Origin: CAZADA01 sp964636945
GTDB taxonomy: Bacteria; Pseudomonadota; Alphaproteobacteria; Caulobacterales; Maricaulaceae
Direction: 5' to 3'
Length of the DNA: 45,696 nucleotides
NCBI GenBank assembly: GCA_964636945.1
Contig: CAZWVH010000018.1
Span: forward strand, 1-45,696
Part shown: positions 8,297 to 15,820 of the stretch, piece after piece
How the letters are laid out: every line of letters starts with the position of its first letter
Numbering within the stretch: position 1 is the first letter of the stretch
Translations under genes and position numbers: made by a program
The notes under the pieces: model-generated
Seen by the model: only the letters and a program-made list of their open reading frames with translations
What the model was told of the DNA's origin: nothing
Databases searched by the model: none

Positions 8297-9252
8297 CAAT
8301 AGTTCGCCTTCAAGTCCATGCCTGCATAAAGCTCACCGACAGCGTCTGCATACCCATTCAAAAACTCGGTGTCGCGACGCTCAAACAGGCCCCCGCCGAT
8401 GACGCGCTCGCTGGCCTGGCTCCAGCGCGGATGGGCCACATTGGGATTTACGTTGGAATAAAAGCCGTATTCGCGCGGCGCTTGCTTATTCCAAGCCGTG
8501 GGCGGTTGTTCTGCTGTAAATCGAATTCGCACAACAGATTTGATGGACTTAAACCCATACTTCCACGGCACGACAAGCCGCATTGGCGCGCCGTTTTGAT
8601 TGGGAAGAACCTTGCCGTAAAGGCCTACGGCCATCAAGGAGAGTGGATGCATGGCTTCATCCATCCTCAAGCCTTCCACATACGGCCAATCCAGCACGGG
8701 CCAGCGCACACCGCGCATTTCGTCGCGATTGAGGTAGGTTTCAAACGCCACGTACTTGGCCTCGGACGTGGGCTCGAACTTGGACAAGACACGTGACAGC
8801 GGCACGCCAATCCAAGGGATCACCATCGACCACGCCTCCACGCAACGCAGGCGATAAATGCGTTCCTCCAGCTGATTGAAATCCACGACGTCCTCGAGCC
8901 CAAAAACCCCGGTGTTGTTGGCGAGACCTTCCACCTTCACAGACCAGGGCTCGGTGGTCATGGCGTGGGCGTGCTGGGCGGGATCGCCCTTGCCCGTGCC
9001 AAACTCATAAAAGTTATTGTACGACGTTACCGCTTCTTCAGGGGTCAAAGCTGCATCGACAGCAAAATCGGTCCGTTCGTAATTGAGTTCAGCGCCCCCG
9101 TTGGGTTCATCCGCACCCGCGCATCCAGCCGTCAGGCTGACGGCGCCAAACGCCGCCGCGCCAGCCATGATTTCGCGGCGACTCCGGTACATGTGTTCAG
9201 GCGTGACTGATCTTTCTGGCAACCACCACGATGGTCGATGGCGTATCAACAT
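8296..9252 (-). CDS. msrP: MsrP, periplasmic methionine sulfoxide reductase catalytic subunit
   Basis: A 318-residue molybdopterin oxidoreductase (formerly YedY) that repairs oxidised methionine in envelope proteins. It carries a twin-arginine signal (SRREIMAGAAAFGAVSLTAG), so it is exported folded with its cofactor. The molybdenum-ligating Cys is expected in the RLRCVEAWSMVIPW segment (near residue 137). Other conserved stretches are SYNNFYEFGTGKGDP and YGFYSNVNPNVAHPRW. The ATG at 9252 is preceded by GAGGAGG at nine bases. It is the first gene of a transcript running into msrQ and probably the ABC1 kinase gene. The 262-base region upstream is shared with the divergent sigma-54 activator. 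Confidence 0.95.
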   Translation of the reverse strand: MLIRHRPSWWLPERSVTPEHMYRSRREIMAGAAAFGAVSLTAGCAGADEPNGGAELNYERTDFAVDAALTPEEAVTSYNNFYEFGTGKGDPAQHAHAMTTEPWSVKVEGLANNTGVFGLEDVVDFNQLEERIYRLRCVEAWSMVIPWIGVPLSRVLSKFEPTSEAKYVAFETYLNRDEMRGVRWPVLDWPYVEGLRMDEAMHPLSLMAVGLYGKVLPNQNGAPMRLVVPWKYGFKSIKSVVRIRFTAEQPPTAWNKQAPREYGFYSNVNPNVAHPRWSQASERVIGGGLFERRDTEFLNGYADAVGELYAGMDLKANY

Positions 9253-9429
9253 GCACGTCGCCTCCTCGTTCGAATGTAAGACTAAGTGTAGTTCACGATT
9301 GAAATGCTCTCACCCTAAACATAGCAGGCGTCACGCCATCGTGACTTTCCGAGAGCAAAGCGAAACCCACCACCGAACCGCAAAACATTAATGAAATAAG
9401 AACGAGAAAAATTAGAATTCTATCGCGAA

Positions 9430-9446
9430 TTAATACAGAATTTACC
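9430..9446 (+). promoter_or_regulatory. CtrA-like site, one mismatch
   Basis: TTAA (9430-9433), seven bases, then TTTACC (9441-9446), one mismatch from the CtrA box TTAA-N7-TTAAC. It lies 68 bases before the start of the TacA-like gene in an AT-rich intergenic stretch. In Caulobacter, tacA is a CtrA target (established knowledge), so the position is suggestive. A one-mismatch site of this length can also occur by chance in AT-rich DNA. Confidence 0.35.
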
Positions 9447-9469
9447 TTGGTGTCTCAAATAGGTTCAAA

Positions 9470-9492
9470 CAACACCCTGAGTGAGGGTGTTG
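9470..9492. promoter_or_regulatory. Nine-base inverted repeat upstream of sigma-54 activator gene
   Basis: CAACACCCT (9470-9478) and AGGGTGTTG (9484-9492) form a perfect nine-base inverted repeat with a five-base centre, ending 22 bases before the start codon at 9515. There is no T-run, so it is not an intrinsic terminator. It is either an operator, perhaps for autoregulation through the Fis-type helix-turn-helix, or a 5' leader hairpin. The rest of 9253-9514 shows no gene. Confidence 0.5.
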
Positions 9493-9514
9493 ATCTAGAC
9501 TGAGCTTTCCAAAG

Positions 9515-10972
9515 ATGACACACACCGTTCTAATCGTCGATAACGACCCGACTCAGCGCCGCATTCTCCGCTCCACTACCGAGCGCGAAGGATTTATCGC
9601 CAAAACTGCGGATACTGGTGAGCGCGCAATCGAGATCATTACTCGGGAGAACGTTCAAATCGACGTCGTCTTACTGGACCTTGCTCTGCCTGGCATGACC
9701 GGAATCGAAACGCTTGAGGCCGCCAAGGCGTTCAAGCCGAATTTGCCGATCATTGTGGTGTCGTCACAAGGCGGCGTGCAGATTGTGGTGAACGCCATGC
9801 GCGCAGGCGCCGATGATTTTCTGGTCAAGCCAGCCAGCCCTGAGCGCATTGGTCTGGGCCTTAGGAGCGCTTTGCAGATTCGCCAATTCTCACCCGAGCA
9901 GAAGTCCAAAGCGGCCACCTCCACGGATCAACTCAACACCTTCGACAACATGATCGCCTCTGGCCCCGGCATGACACAAGTGGTGGCGTTGGGTAAACGT
10001 GCGGCAAAATCCAACATCCCTGCATTGATTACCGGCGAATCCGGCGTGGGCAAGGAACTTGTTGCGCGCGCCATCCAGGCCGCCTCCGCACGCAGTAGCC
10101 GGCCCTTTGTCACGGTGAACTGCGGCGCCATTCCGGAAAACTTGGTTGAATCCACATTGTTTGGCCACAAGCGAGGGTCGTTCACTGGGGCGGCGGCCGA
10201 CCACGCGGGCAAATTTAAAGAAGCCGACGGCGGTACGCTTTTCCTTGACGAAGTGGGCGAGCTGCCACTCGATATGCAGGTGAAACTACTCCGAGCCCTT
10301 CAAGAAGGCGAAATTGACCCCGTTGGCGCCAAGCGCGCGGTCAAAGTGGATGTGCGTATCATCTCGGCCACGAACAAAGACTTGAGTGCACTGGTGGCCA
10401 CGGGTGCGTTTCGCGAAGATTTGTTTTACCGGCTGAATGTGTTTCCCATTGAGGTGCCGCCTTTGCGCCATCGCGCCGCGGACATTCCAGCGCTGGTTGA
10501 TCACTTTATTGATCGCTTTAACGCCCAAGAATCCCGTGAGGTAAAAGGCTGCCTGCCGGACACATTGCAACTGCTTAACGCGTATGATTGGCCCGGCAAC
10601 GTGCGCCAGTTGGAAAATGCGGTGTTTCGCGCCGTCATCCTGGCTGAAGGCGACTATTTGGCGCCGAGTGATTTTCCCCATTTGCTGAGCGCCGTCGATA
10701 CTGCACCCAATCCGCCATCGGCTGCGCCAACCGAACATGACAGCGTCGCTAATCTTCCACGCGTTCAACACTTCCCTGTGGACGTTTTTGACGATGCCGG
10801 GCATTTACGCCCGCTTGAGCAAATCGAACGCGATCTGATCCAATACGCCATCGACGCCTATTCAGGGCACATGTCCGAGGTGGCGCGAAGACTGGGCATT
10901 GGCCGCTCAACGCTCTATCGCAAAGTGCGCGAGCACGATCTGGATGTGCGTCACGCCCGCGCGGCGAGCTGA
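9515..10972 (+). CDS. Sigma-54-dependent response regulator, TacA-like
   Basis: A 485-residue NtrC-family activator. Domain order: receiver (residues 1-120, acidic pocket around D10/D11, phosphoacceptor D55 in LLDLALPG, K105 in LVKPASPER); AAA+ domain (about 147-390) with Walker A GESGVGKE (174-181), sigma-54 contact loop GSFTGA (221-226, a known variant of GAFTGA) and Walker B GGTLFLDEVGE; and a C-terminal Fis-type helix-turn-helix (SEVARRLGIGRSTLYRKVRE). Length and the receiver signatures DPTQRR and KPASPER resemble Caulobacter TacA, which acts in stalked-pole development. That assignment is from memory, so no symbol is given. No histidine kinase is adjacent, as expected for a phosphorelay-fed regulator. 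Confidence 0.92.
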   Translation: MTHTVLIVDNDPTQRRILRSTTEREGFIAKTADTGERAIEIITRENVQIDVVLLDLALPGMTGIETLEAAKAFKPNLPIIVVSSQGGVQIVVNAMRAGADDFLVKPASPERIGLGLRSALQIRQFSPEQKSKAATSTDQLNTFDNMIASGPGMTQVVALGKRAAKSNIPALITGESGVGKELVARAIQAASARSSRPFVTVNCGAIPENLVESTLFGHKRGSFTGAAADHAGKFKEADGGTLFLDEVGELPLDMQVKLLRALQEGEIDPVGAKRAVKVDVRIISATNKDLSALVATGAFREDLFYRLNVFPIEVPPLRHRAADIPALVDHFIDRFNAQESREVKGCLPDTLQLLNAYDWPGNVRQLENAVFRAVILAEGDYLAPSDFPHLLSAVDTAPNPPSAAPTEHDSVANLPRVQHFPVDVFDDAGHLRPLEQIERDLIQYAIDAYSGHMSEVARRLGIGRSTLYRKVREHDLDVRHARAAS

Positions 10973-10979
10973 TCGCTGA

Positions 10980-11189
10980 TCACGACCAAAACCGGTTGAC
11001 GAGCCACAAAACACCCCAAATCACCACATTGATGACGATGAGCGTCGTGATGGGCAGGAACACGCGAAAGTTCTCCCCGCCCATCACAATGTCTCCGGGC
11101 AACCGGAACCATGGAATCTTTGACAACCAAGGCCATAACAGGCCGGCTGCGACAATCAAAATCCCGATGACAATCAGATATTTGCCCAT
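10980..11189 (-). CDS. DUF2905 family membrane protein
   Basis: A 69-residue protein with two hydrophobic helices (about residues 3-24 and 46-67) around the conserved central stretch RLPGDIVMGGENFRVFLPI. This layout is that of the DUF2905 family, small inner-membrane proteins of unknown function. The ATG at 11189 has AGGG upstream. It is convergent with the sigma-54 activator, seven bases apart. Confidence 0.88.
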   Translation of the reverse strand: MGKYLIVIGILIVAAGLLWPWLSKIPWFRLPGDIVMGGENFRVFLPITTLIVINVVIWGVLWLVNRFWS

Positions 11190-11293
11190 AATTGCCCTGC
11201 GGTCTGTGTCACCTCGAACTCTATATCAATAGTGCGGCTTGCGTGCGCTCGGATTCACCGTTGTCATCCCACCTTGGCGCGGTCGCGATAGGC

Positions 11294-11383
11294 GTAGGGT
11301 GGGCAAAAGCGCAGCGTTGCCCACCATCAAGCTGTGCCATCGGCGTGAAACGGTGGGCCTGGGTTCGACATGCGTTACCCTAC
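11294..11383. repeat. REP-like palindromic element
   Basis: GGTGGGCAA (11298-11306) and TTGCCCACC (11317-11325) form a perfect nine-base stem with a ten-base loop. A wider pair GTAGGGT (11294-11300) and ACCCTAC (11377-11383) encloses about 90 bases, including a second GGTGGGCC arm. The GTAGGGTGGGCAA core resembles widespread dispersed REP/BIME-type elements of bacteria. It fills most of the 232-base gap downstream of the methyltransferase gene and could also end its transcript or stabilise its 3' end. No coding function is seen here. Confidence 0.7.
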
Positions 11384-11421
11384 TTGGTCCCACTCCCGCC
11401 GACCGAATCTTGGCGGTCAGA

Positions 11422-12483
11422 CTAAACCCTTGCCTCCAAAATCATGTTGAACGGCGTTTCAGCGGCGCGCCTCATCTGACTAAAACCCGCTTGGGTCACG
11501 ACATCGCGCAGCCGCTCTTCACCGGCCTGCGCGCCCAACGCCAGTCCCACCTCTTGGTCCAGTGAAGTCGGTACACAAATCATGGTGGATGCTGAGTAGA
11601 ACAATCGACCGACGGGATTGAGATTGTCCTCGAGTGACGAACCGGCCATCGGCTCCACGATCATGGCGGCGCCATCCGGCTTCATCATGGTTTTGACATG
11701 TGTCATCGCGCCCACCGGATCGCCCATATCGTGCAGGCAGTCAAAAAACGTGACCAAGTCAAAGCCATCTCCGCCAGCTTCAGCAACCGTGCTGGTCTCG
11801 AACCGCACCCGGTCGGACACGCCATGCTGTGAGGCATGTTTGCGCGCCTCGACAATCGACGGTTCGTGGAAGTCGATGCCCACAAACTCAGAATTGGGAA
11901 ACGCCTCGGCCATGATGAGCGTGGATAGGCCGTGTCCGCAGCCAATATCGGCGACACGGGCGCCAGCGTCCAACTTATCTTTGATCCCCTTGAGCGCCGG
12001 AATCCACTCTTGGACCAGATGATTGGCGTATCCGGGTCGGAAGAACCGGGCCACGGCGCAGAACAAACATCCAGCTTGATCACCCCAGCCCACGCCATCG
12101 CCCGTGCGAAATGCTTGGCTGACTTTCTCGAAGTTATCGCTAGCCGCAGCGGCCGCGGCAAACCCGCCAATCATGTAAACCGGGCTGTCCTCGATGGCGA
12201 AGACCATAGCGTACTCTGGTGAAAGCGAAAATTTGCCCGCGGCGGCGTCATAGTCGAGATACTCCGACGCGGCCATCGCCGCGCACCATTCGCGCACATA
12301 ACGCTCTGAACACCCGCTGCGCCGCGCCAGATCATCGGACGTGGCGGGTCCGTCCTTGTGCAAGCTTTGGAAGAATCCGAGCGCGTCGCCAATGCGCACC
12401 AATGGCACACTATAGGCCCCTCCAAGTTCACCCAGCACTTTGCCGACAACAGCGTTCAACTTTTCTTCATTTAATTCAGACAT
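11422..12483 (-). CDS. SAM-dependent class I methyltransferase with N-terminal winged helix
   Basis: A 353-residue protein from the ATG at 12483 (AGGTGGAGG upstream). Residues about 1-95 form a winged-helix dimerisation domain (SDDLARRSGCSERYVREWCAAM). Residues 170-353 are a Rossmann methyltransferase with SAM motif I DIGCGHG (179-185), the acidic strand-2 end VGIDFHEPS and FDCLHDMGDP. The layout matches the Rv2258c-like methyltransferase group. It is third in line after arsC and aqpS on the same strand, which raises the possibility of an arsenic-related role. The cysteines (58, 67, 139, 142, 182, 249, 303) do not follow the arrangement I know for ArsM. Substrate unknown. Confidence 0.85.
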   Translation of the reverse strand: MSELNEEKLNAVVGKVLGELGGAYSVPLVRIGDALGFFQSLHKDGPATSDDLARRSGCSERYVREWCAAMAASEYLDYDAAAGKFSLSPEYAMVFAIEDSPVYMIGGFAAAAAASDNFEKVSQAFRTGDGVGWGDQAGCLFCAVARFFRPGYANHLVQEWIPALKGIKDKLDAGARVADIGCGHGLSTLIMAEAFPNSEFVGIDFHEPSIVEARKHASQHGVSDRVRFETSTVAEAGGDGFDLVTFFDCLHDMGDPVGAMTHVKTMMKPDGAAMIVEPMAGSSLEDNLNPVGRLFYSASTMICVPTSLDQEVGLALGAQAGEERLRDVVTQAGFSQMRRAAETPFNMILEARV

Positions 12484-12497
12484 GGTCGCCTCCACCT

Positions 12498-12521
12498 ATC
12501 GTTGCAAAAAAACTCAACGAT
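12498..12521 (-). promoter_or_regulatory. Hairpin between aqpS and the methyltransferase gene
   Basis: ATCGTTG (12498-12504) and CAACGAT (12515-12521) form a perfect seven-base inverted repeat around a ten-base loop, U-rich on the minus strand. It occupies the 48-base gap between the aqpS stop and the ribosome site of the methyltransferase. It could be an RNA processing or stability element that sets different expression for the two genes, or an operator. Seen directly; role is inference. Confidence 0.35.
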
Positions 12522-12531
12522 CCCTTCGGTG

Positions 12532-13224
12532 CTATTTTGCCGAACTTTTACCGTCCGGTGCAAGCCAGGCGGCGAACACAGCAGCGATTGCCGCCCCGAC
12601 CAATTGTGCACCGATAAAGCCCGGTGAGTCGCTCGGTCTGATGCCGGAAAAGGTATCGGTGAAGGATCGCGCTATGGTCACGGCGGGATTGGCGAAACTG
12701 GTGGACGCGGTGAACCAGTAGGCTGCTGTAATGTAAAGACCGACCACCCAACTCACCGTCGCGGGGCGAAACCGGACCGCCAACAAAATGAATAGCATCA
12801 AACCAAATGTGGCCACAGCTTCGGCAAACCACTGTGACGGCCCTGTCCGCATGGTGACGGAAGCTTGGATCAGGGCCTGCTCAAACATGGCGTGCGCGGC
12901 CATCACGCCCAAAACGCCACCGGCAATCTGCGCACTGACATAGCCCAGCGCCAGCTTTGGCGTGATACGACGTCGAATCGCCATACCTAAGGTCACGGCA
13001 GGATTGAAATGAGCGCCCGATATTGGCCCCAACGTCTCGATAAGCACCACCAAAATCGCCCCGGTGGCCACCGCATTGGCCAGAAGCGCCACCGCCGTGT
13101 TCGACGGAACAGCGGCCACATCGGCCAAGCGCTCAGCCATAATGCCAGAGCCCACCACTGTCGCCAGAAGCAAACCCGTGCCCAAGGCTTCAGCGCTCAG
13201 CTTGCGCCAAACGTCAAACTGCAT
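12532..13224 (-). CDS. aqpS: Aquaporin-family channel, AqpS-like (arsenic cluster)
   Basis: A 230-residue major intrinsic protein with six membrane helices and two NPA boxes: HFNPAVTLG (N74-A76) and FANPAVTIARS (N179-A181). The residue straight after the second NPA is Val, where ordinary aquaporins have the selectivity-filter Arg. Sinorhizobium meliloti AqpS is known to have this feature and uses it to release arsenite formed by ArsC. The gene follows arsC by 20 bases, which supports this role. No ArsB or Acr3 pump is present nearby. The ATG at 13224 is the only good start. Confidence 0.88.
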   Translation of the reverse strand: MQFDVWRKLSAEALGTGLLLATVVGSGIMAERLADVAAVPSNTAVALLANAVATGAILVVLIETLGPISGAHFNPAVTLGMAIRRRITPKLALGYVSAQIAGGVLGVMAAHAMFEQALIQASVTMRTGPSQWFAEAVATFGLMLFILLAVRFRPATVSWVVGLYITAAYWFTASTSFANPAVTIARSFTDTFSGIRPSDSPGFIGAQLVGAAIAAVFAAWLAPDGKSSAK

Positions 13225-13244
13225 GCCAGCCCCCGCGATTGTAC

Positions 13245-13754
13245 CTACGCCGAAGCCGATTCGGCTTGGCGATGTCTTTGACCGATGCCGGCGAGCGCGG
13301 CCTTCAGTTCATCATTGGAAAGGCGCTCCCAATCGAGCACCAGCATATCTTCGATCCGTGATCTCAGGCGCGTATACGCCACCCCAAACGCCCAGCGCTT
13401 CTCGTCATCGTCGCCGACGACCGCGGCGGGGTCTGGCACTCCCCAATGGGCCGATACCGGATGACCTGGCCAAACAGGACAGGTCTCGCCCGCCGCGTTG
13501 TCGCATACAGTGATGATGGCGTGCATTTCCCGCGCGCCGGGTCCCGCGAACGCCTCCCAGCTTTTGGACGACAACCCTTGAATGGAATGGCCGTGCCGGG
13601 CCAACGTCTCGATCGCCATGGGATGCGGATTCGTCTTGGGCTGTGATCCGGCGGAAAATCCAGCAAATGCGCCCTCGCCCAAGGCGTTGAGTGTGGCTTC
13701 AGCTAAAATGCTGCGTGCGGAGTTGCCGGTGCATAAAAACAAAACATGACGCAT
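13245..13754 (-). CDS. arsC: Arsenate reductase, thioredoxin-type (LMW-PTP fold)
   Basis: A 169-residue protein reducing arsenate to arsenite. The phosphatase loop C8-TGNSARS is at the N-terminus (FLCTGNSARS), and the two relay cysteines are C84 (ITVCDNA) and C92 (GETCPVWPG). This gives the three-cysteine layout of thioredoxin-coupled ArsC such as the pI258 enzyme. The C-terminus is longer than the ~131-residue minimal enzyme. The ATG at 13754 has AGGTAAGG upstream. It is first in an arsC-aqpS-methyltransferase transcript. No arsR is visible in the window, so the regulator must be encoded elsewhere or be of another type. Confidence 0.92.
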   Translation of the reverse strand: MRHVLFLCTGNSARSILAEATLNALGEGAFAGFSAGSQPKTNPHPMAIETLARHGHSIQGLSSKSWEAFAGPGAREMHAIITVCDNAAGETCPVWPGHPVSAHWGVPDPAAVVGDDDEKRWAFGVAYTRLRSRIEDMLVLDWERLSNDELKAALAGIGQRHRQAESASA

Positions 13755-13821
13755 GACCTTACCTCATTGCCAGGGCGTTGATCTGCGCATACGCGGTTTT
13801 TCGCCGATGGAAAACTGCCAT

Positions 13822-13835
13822 GGCGAATATTTGCC
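13822..13835. promoter_or_regulatory. Near-palindrome upstream of arsC
   Basis: GGCGAATATTTGCC is palindromic at 12 of 14 positions, with AATATT at the centre. It lies 68 bases before the arsC start, in the 91-base gap after the Sel1-repeat gene. This is the only symmetric element I see there and could be the operator for the arsenic genes. Low certainty. Confidence 0.25.
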
Positions 13836-13845
13836 GAGATTGTCG

Positions 13846-14772
13846 CTATTGCTCTGACCCAATCGCCTCGCTTAGGGCGTCAATCGCGGCAAGCCGGTCG
13901 ATCGCATAGGCGCGCGATTTTGGGTCTGGGTCTTGCGCGGCGGCAATGTCGTAGGCGGCGCGAACAGCGGCAAGAGCGCGACGATCAAGCGCCTCGGGCG
14001 CATCGGCCCGCGCCATGGTTTGCAGCAAAAGCGAGTCACCCAACCACCGCGCCGCATCAACGCGCCCACCCAGCAGTGCAATGCGCCACCAGCGTGCGCT
14101 TTCCGCGCGATCGGCGCCCTCCACTTCACCGGTCCAGATGAGCGTCCCCAGCAAAAACGCGGCGTTGGCGTGGTTCTGGGTGGCGGCTTGCTCCAGCCAG
14201 TTCACTGCCGTTTCGACATCTCGGTCCACCACTTGGCCAGCGACGTAATACTCACCCAGATCGAATTGGGCGTCTCGATCGCCAGCATTCGCCGCCGCGC
14301 GGCACAAACCCAAGCCTTGGACCACATCGCGCGTTACGCCTTCACCGCGAATATACATATTGCCCAATGCGCATTGTGACCGGGTGACGCCCAGCCGCAC
14401 GGCCTCGCCATACCAACGCGCCGCTTCGCCAAAGTCGCGATTTCGCCCCACGCCGGTATAAAAACAACTGGCTAGGCTGTGCGCGCCAATGCCGTCTCCG
14501 CCTTCAGCGGCCTTGGCGAAGTAATCACAGCCACGCACATGATTTGCGGCGGCGCCGCCAAGGCCAAGATACGCCACCTCTCCCGCCAGACGCGCAGCCT
14601 CAGCGTCGCCCTTGTCAGCAGCCTCGACAAACAAGCTCAGTGCTTGTGCGCCTTCGCCGGCATTGAGCGCGGCCCGACCCGCCTCGCGAGTGGTGTTGTC
14701 TTGTGCGCCAACGGGATGCACGCCAAGCGCAATCACGACCAGACCGGCCGCCAAACGAGCAAATGTTCTCAT
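13846..14772 (-). CDS. Secreted Sel1-repeat protein
   Basis: A 308-residue protein with a signal peptide (cleavage likely after HPVGA near residue 23). It is followed by five or six Sel1-like repeats of about 36 residues, recognisable from repeating A.R.LG..Y..G.GV.RD...A..W...A...G. patterns: for example GRNRDFGEAARWYGEAVRLG, GEGVTRDVVQGLGLCRAAAN and VVDRDVETAVNWLEQAA. Such alpha-solenoids serve as protein-binding scaffolds in the periplasm or at the envelope. The partner is unknown. It is divergent from the outer-membrane barrel gene at 14913, sharing about 140 bases of upstream sequence, and is followed by arsC on the same strand. Confidence 0.85.
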   Translation of the reverse strand: MRTFARLAAGLVVIALGVHPVGAQDNTTREAGRAALNAGEGAQALSLFVEAADKGDAEAARLAGEVAYLGLGGAAANHVRGCDYFAKAAEGGDGIGAHSLASCFYTGVGRNRDFGEAARWYGEAVRLGVTRSQCALGNMYIRGEGVTRDVVQGLGLCRAAANAGDRDAQFDLGEYYVAGQVVDRDVETAVNWLEQAATQNHANAAFLLGTLIWTGEVEGADRAESARWWRIALLGGRVDAARWLGDSLLLQTMARADAPEALDRRALAAVRAAYDIAAAQDPDPKSRAYAIDRLAAIDALSEAIGSEQ

Positions 14773-14912
14773 GGCGGCAATCTACGCCACCAAGTTCGTT
14801 TCGCGCCACATCAAAGCCCACAAGCACGCTCACGTCTTCGCCGGAATTCCTGGGCTCGCGCGTGAAAACCGTGTGGGTGCGCAGCCGCCCAGCCGCATTC
14901 ACGGGGGAATTC

Positions 14913-15797
14913 ATGCTTCGACTTCCAATGACGTTCAGCCTGGTCACCGCGGGGCTCGGCGCGAGCCTGTATGCAAGCAGTGCGTTTGGCCAAGACAGCC
15001 CCTGGTTCACCAGCGTTTACGGAGGCGCTACCGTCACTGAACGCGATGATGGAAACTCCAATGACCGCAGCGAAGGCCAGTATTTGGGCGTCTCCGCCGC
15101 GCGAGACGTGGGGGCGGACTGGTCATTAGGCATGGCCATCGACGCATTCGCCACTGACGCCGACATTGATGGCGCACCGGACATCACCACCGACGGAGCC
15201 TCACTCACCGCCTTTGCCACATGGTTCAATGGGCCATTTTTCGTTGACGGAGCGGCCAGCATTGGAACCGAAACACAGGAATTCACACGCCTCGCCGCCA
15301 ACCCAAATCTGGCGTCGCGAGAAACCAATGGCGCAGCCTATGGCGTAAGCCTTTCGGTAGGCTCCAATTTCGCCATGGGCGCTTGGTCGTTAAGCCCCCA
15401 ACTTTCGATGAGTTTCGATACCGCATCGTTTGACGGTGTGTTCATCGAAACAGAAAACGTCCAACTGAACAGGGACGAAACACTGAATACAATTTCAGCT
15501 GAAGCAGGGGGCAGCGTTGGACTTTTGGATGGCGCAATCCGACCCGAAGCCAGCGCCTACTTGGTCTATATCGCCGCCGACACCGACAGTCTTTTCGGCC
15601 AAAGGCTCGTCAATTCGCCGGGGTCCCGTACACAACTCATCAGCAGCAATGACGAAGAGTTTTGGCTTGACCTGGGCCTAGGGATCGCCGCCGATCTGGG
15701 AGACATGGCAACGCTGCGGCTCAGTGGGTACACGTCCGTCGCGCGCCAGGATGTGACATCTGGCGCCATTAGCGTGTCGCTCAGTCGGTCTTGGTGA
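14913..15797 (+). CDS. Outer-membrane beta-barrel protein, autotransporter-barrel-like
   Basis: A 294-residue protein with a signal peptide (MLRLPMTFSLVTAGLGASL, cleavage after SAFG near residue 26). The mature part has alternating hydrophobic and polar strands rich in Gly, Ser, Asp and aromatic residues, and ends ISVSLSRSW with a terminal Trp, as expected for a BamA-inserted barrel. The length (about 265 mature residues) fits an 8-12-strand barrel like the autotransporter translocator domain, but no passenger domain is present. The ATG at 14913 has GGGGGA six bases upstream; an upstream reading exists but lacks a signal peptide. Substrate or binding role unknown. Confidence 0.8.
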   Translation: MLRLPMTFSLVTAGLGASLYASSAFGQDSPWFTSVYGGATVTERDDGNSNDRSEGQYLGVSAARDVGADWSLGMAIDAFATDADIDGAPDITTDGASLTAFATWFNGPFFVDGAASIGTETQEFTRLAANPNLASRETNGAAYGVSLSVGSNFAMGAWSLSPQLSMSFDTASFDGVFIETENVQLNRDETLNTISAEAGGSVGLLDGAIRPEASAYLVYIAADTDSLFGQRLVNSPGSRTQLISSNDEEFWLDLGLGIAADLGDMATLRLSGYTSVARQDVTSGAISVSLSRSW

Positions 15798-15820
15798 GCA
15801 TCATTGCTGAGCATCATTGC
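15795..15820. repeat. 13-base tandem duplication spanning two convergent stop codons
   Basis: TGAGCATCATTGC occurs twice head to tail (15795-15807 and 15808-15820). The first copy supplies the TGA of the barrel gene and the second copy contains the reverse-complement stop of the convergent gene. A recent small duplication is the simplest reading. Confidence 0.9.

Noticed and set aside
11239..11565. 108-codon plus-strand frame over the REP-like element
   Set aside because: It is built from the palindromic element and the antisense of the methyltransferase 3' end; no ribosome site or domain.
11422..12483. Canonical arsenite methyltransferase ArsM
   Set aside because: The N-terminal winged helix and cysteine positions do not follow the ArsM layout; only the neighbourhood suggests arsenic.
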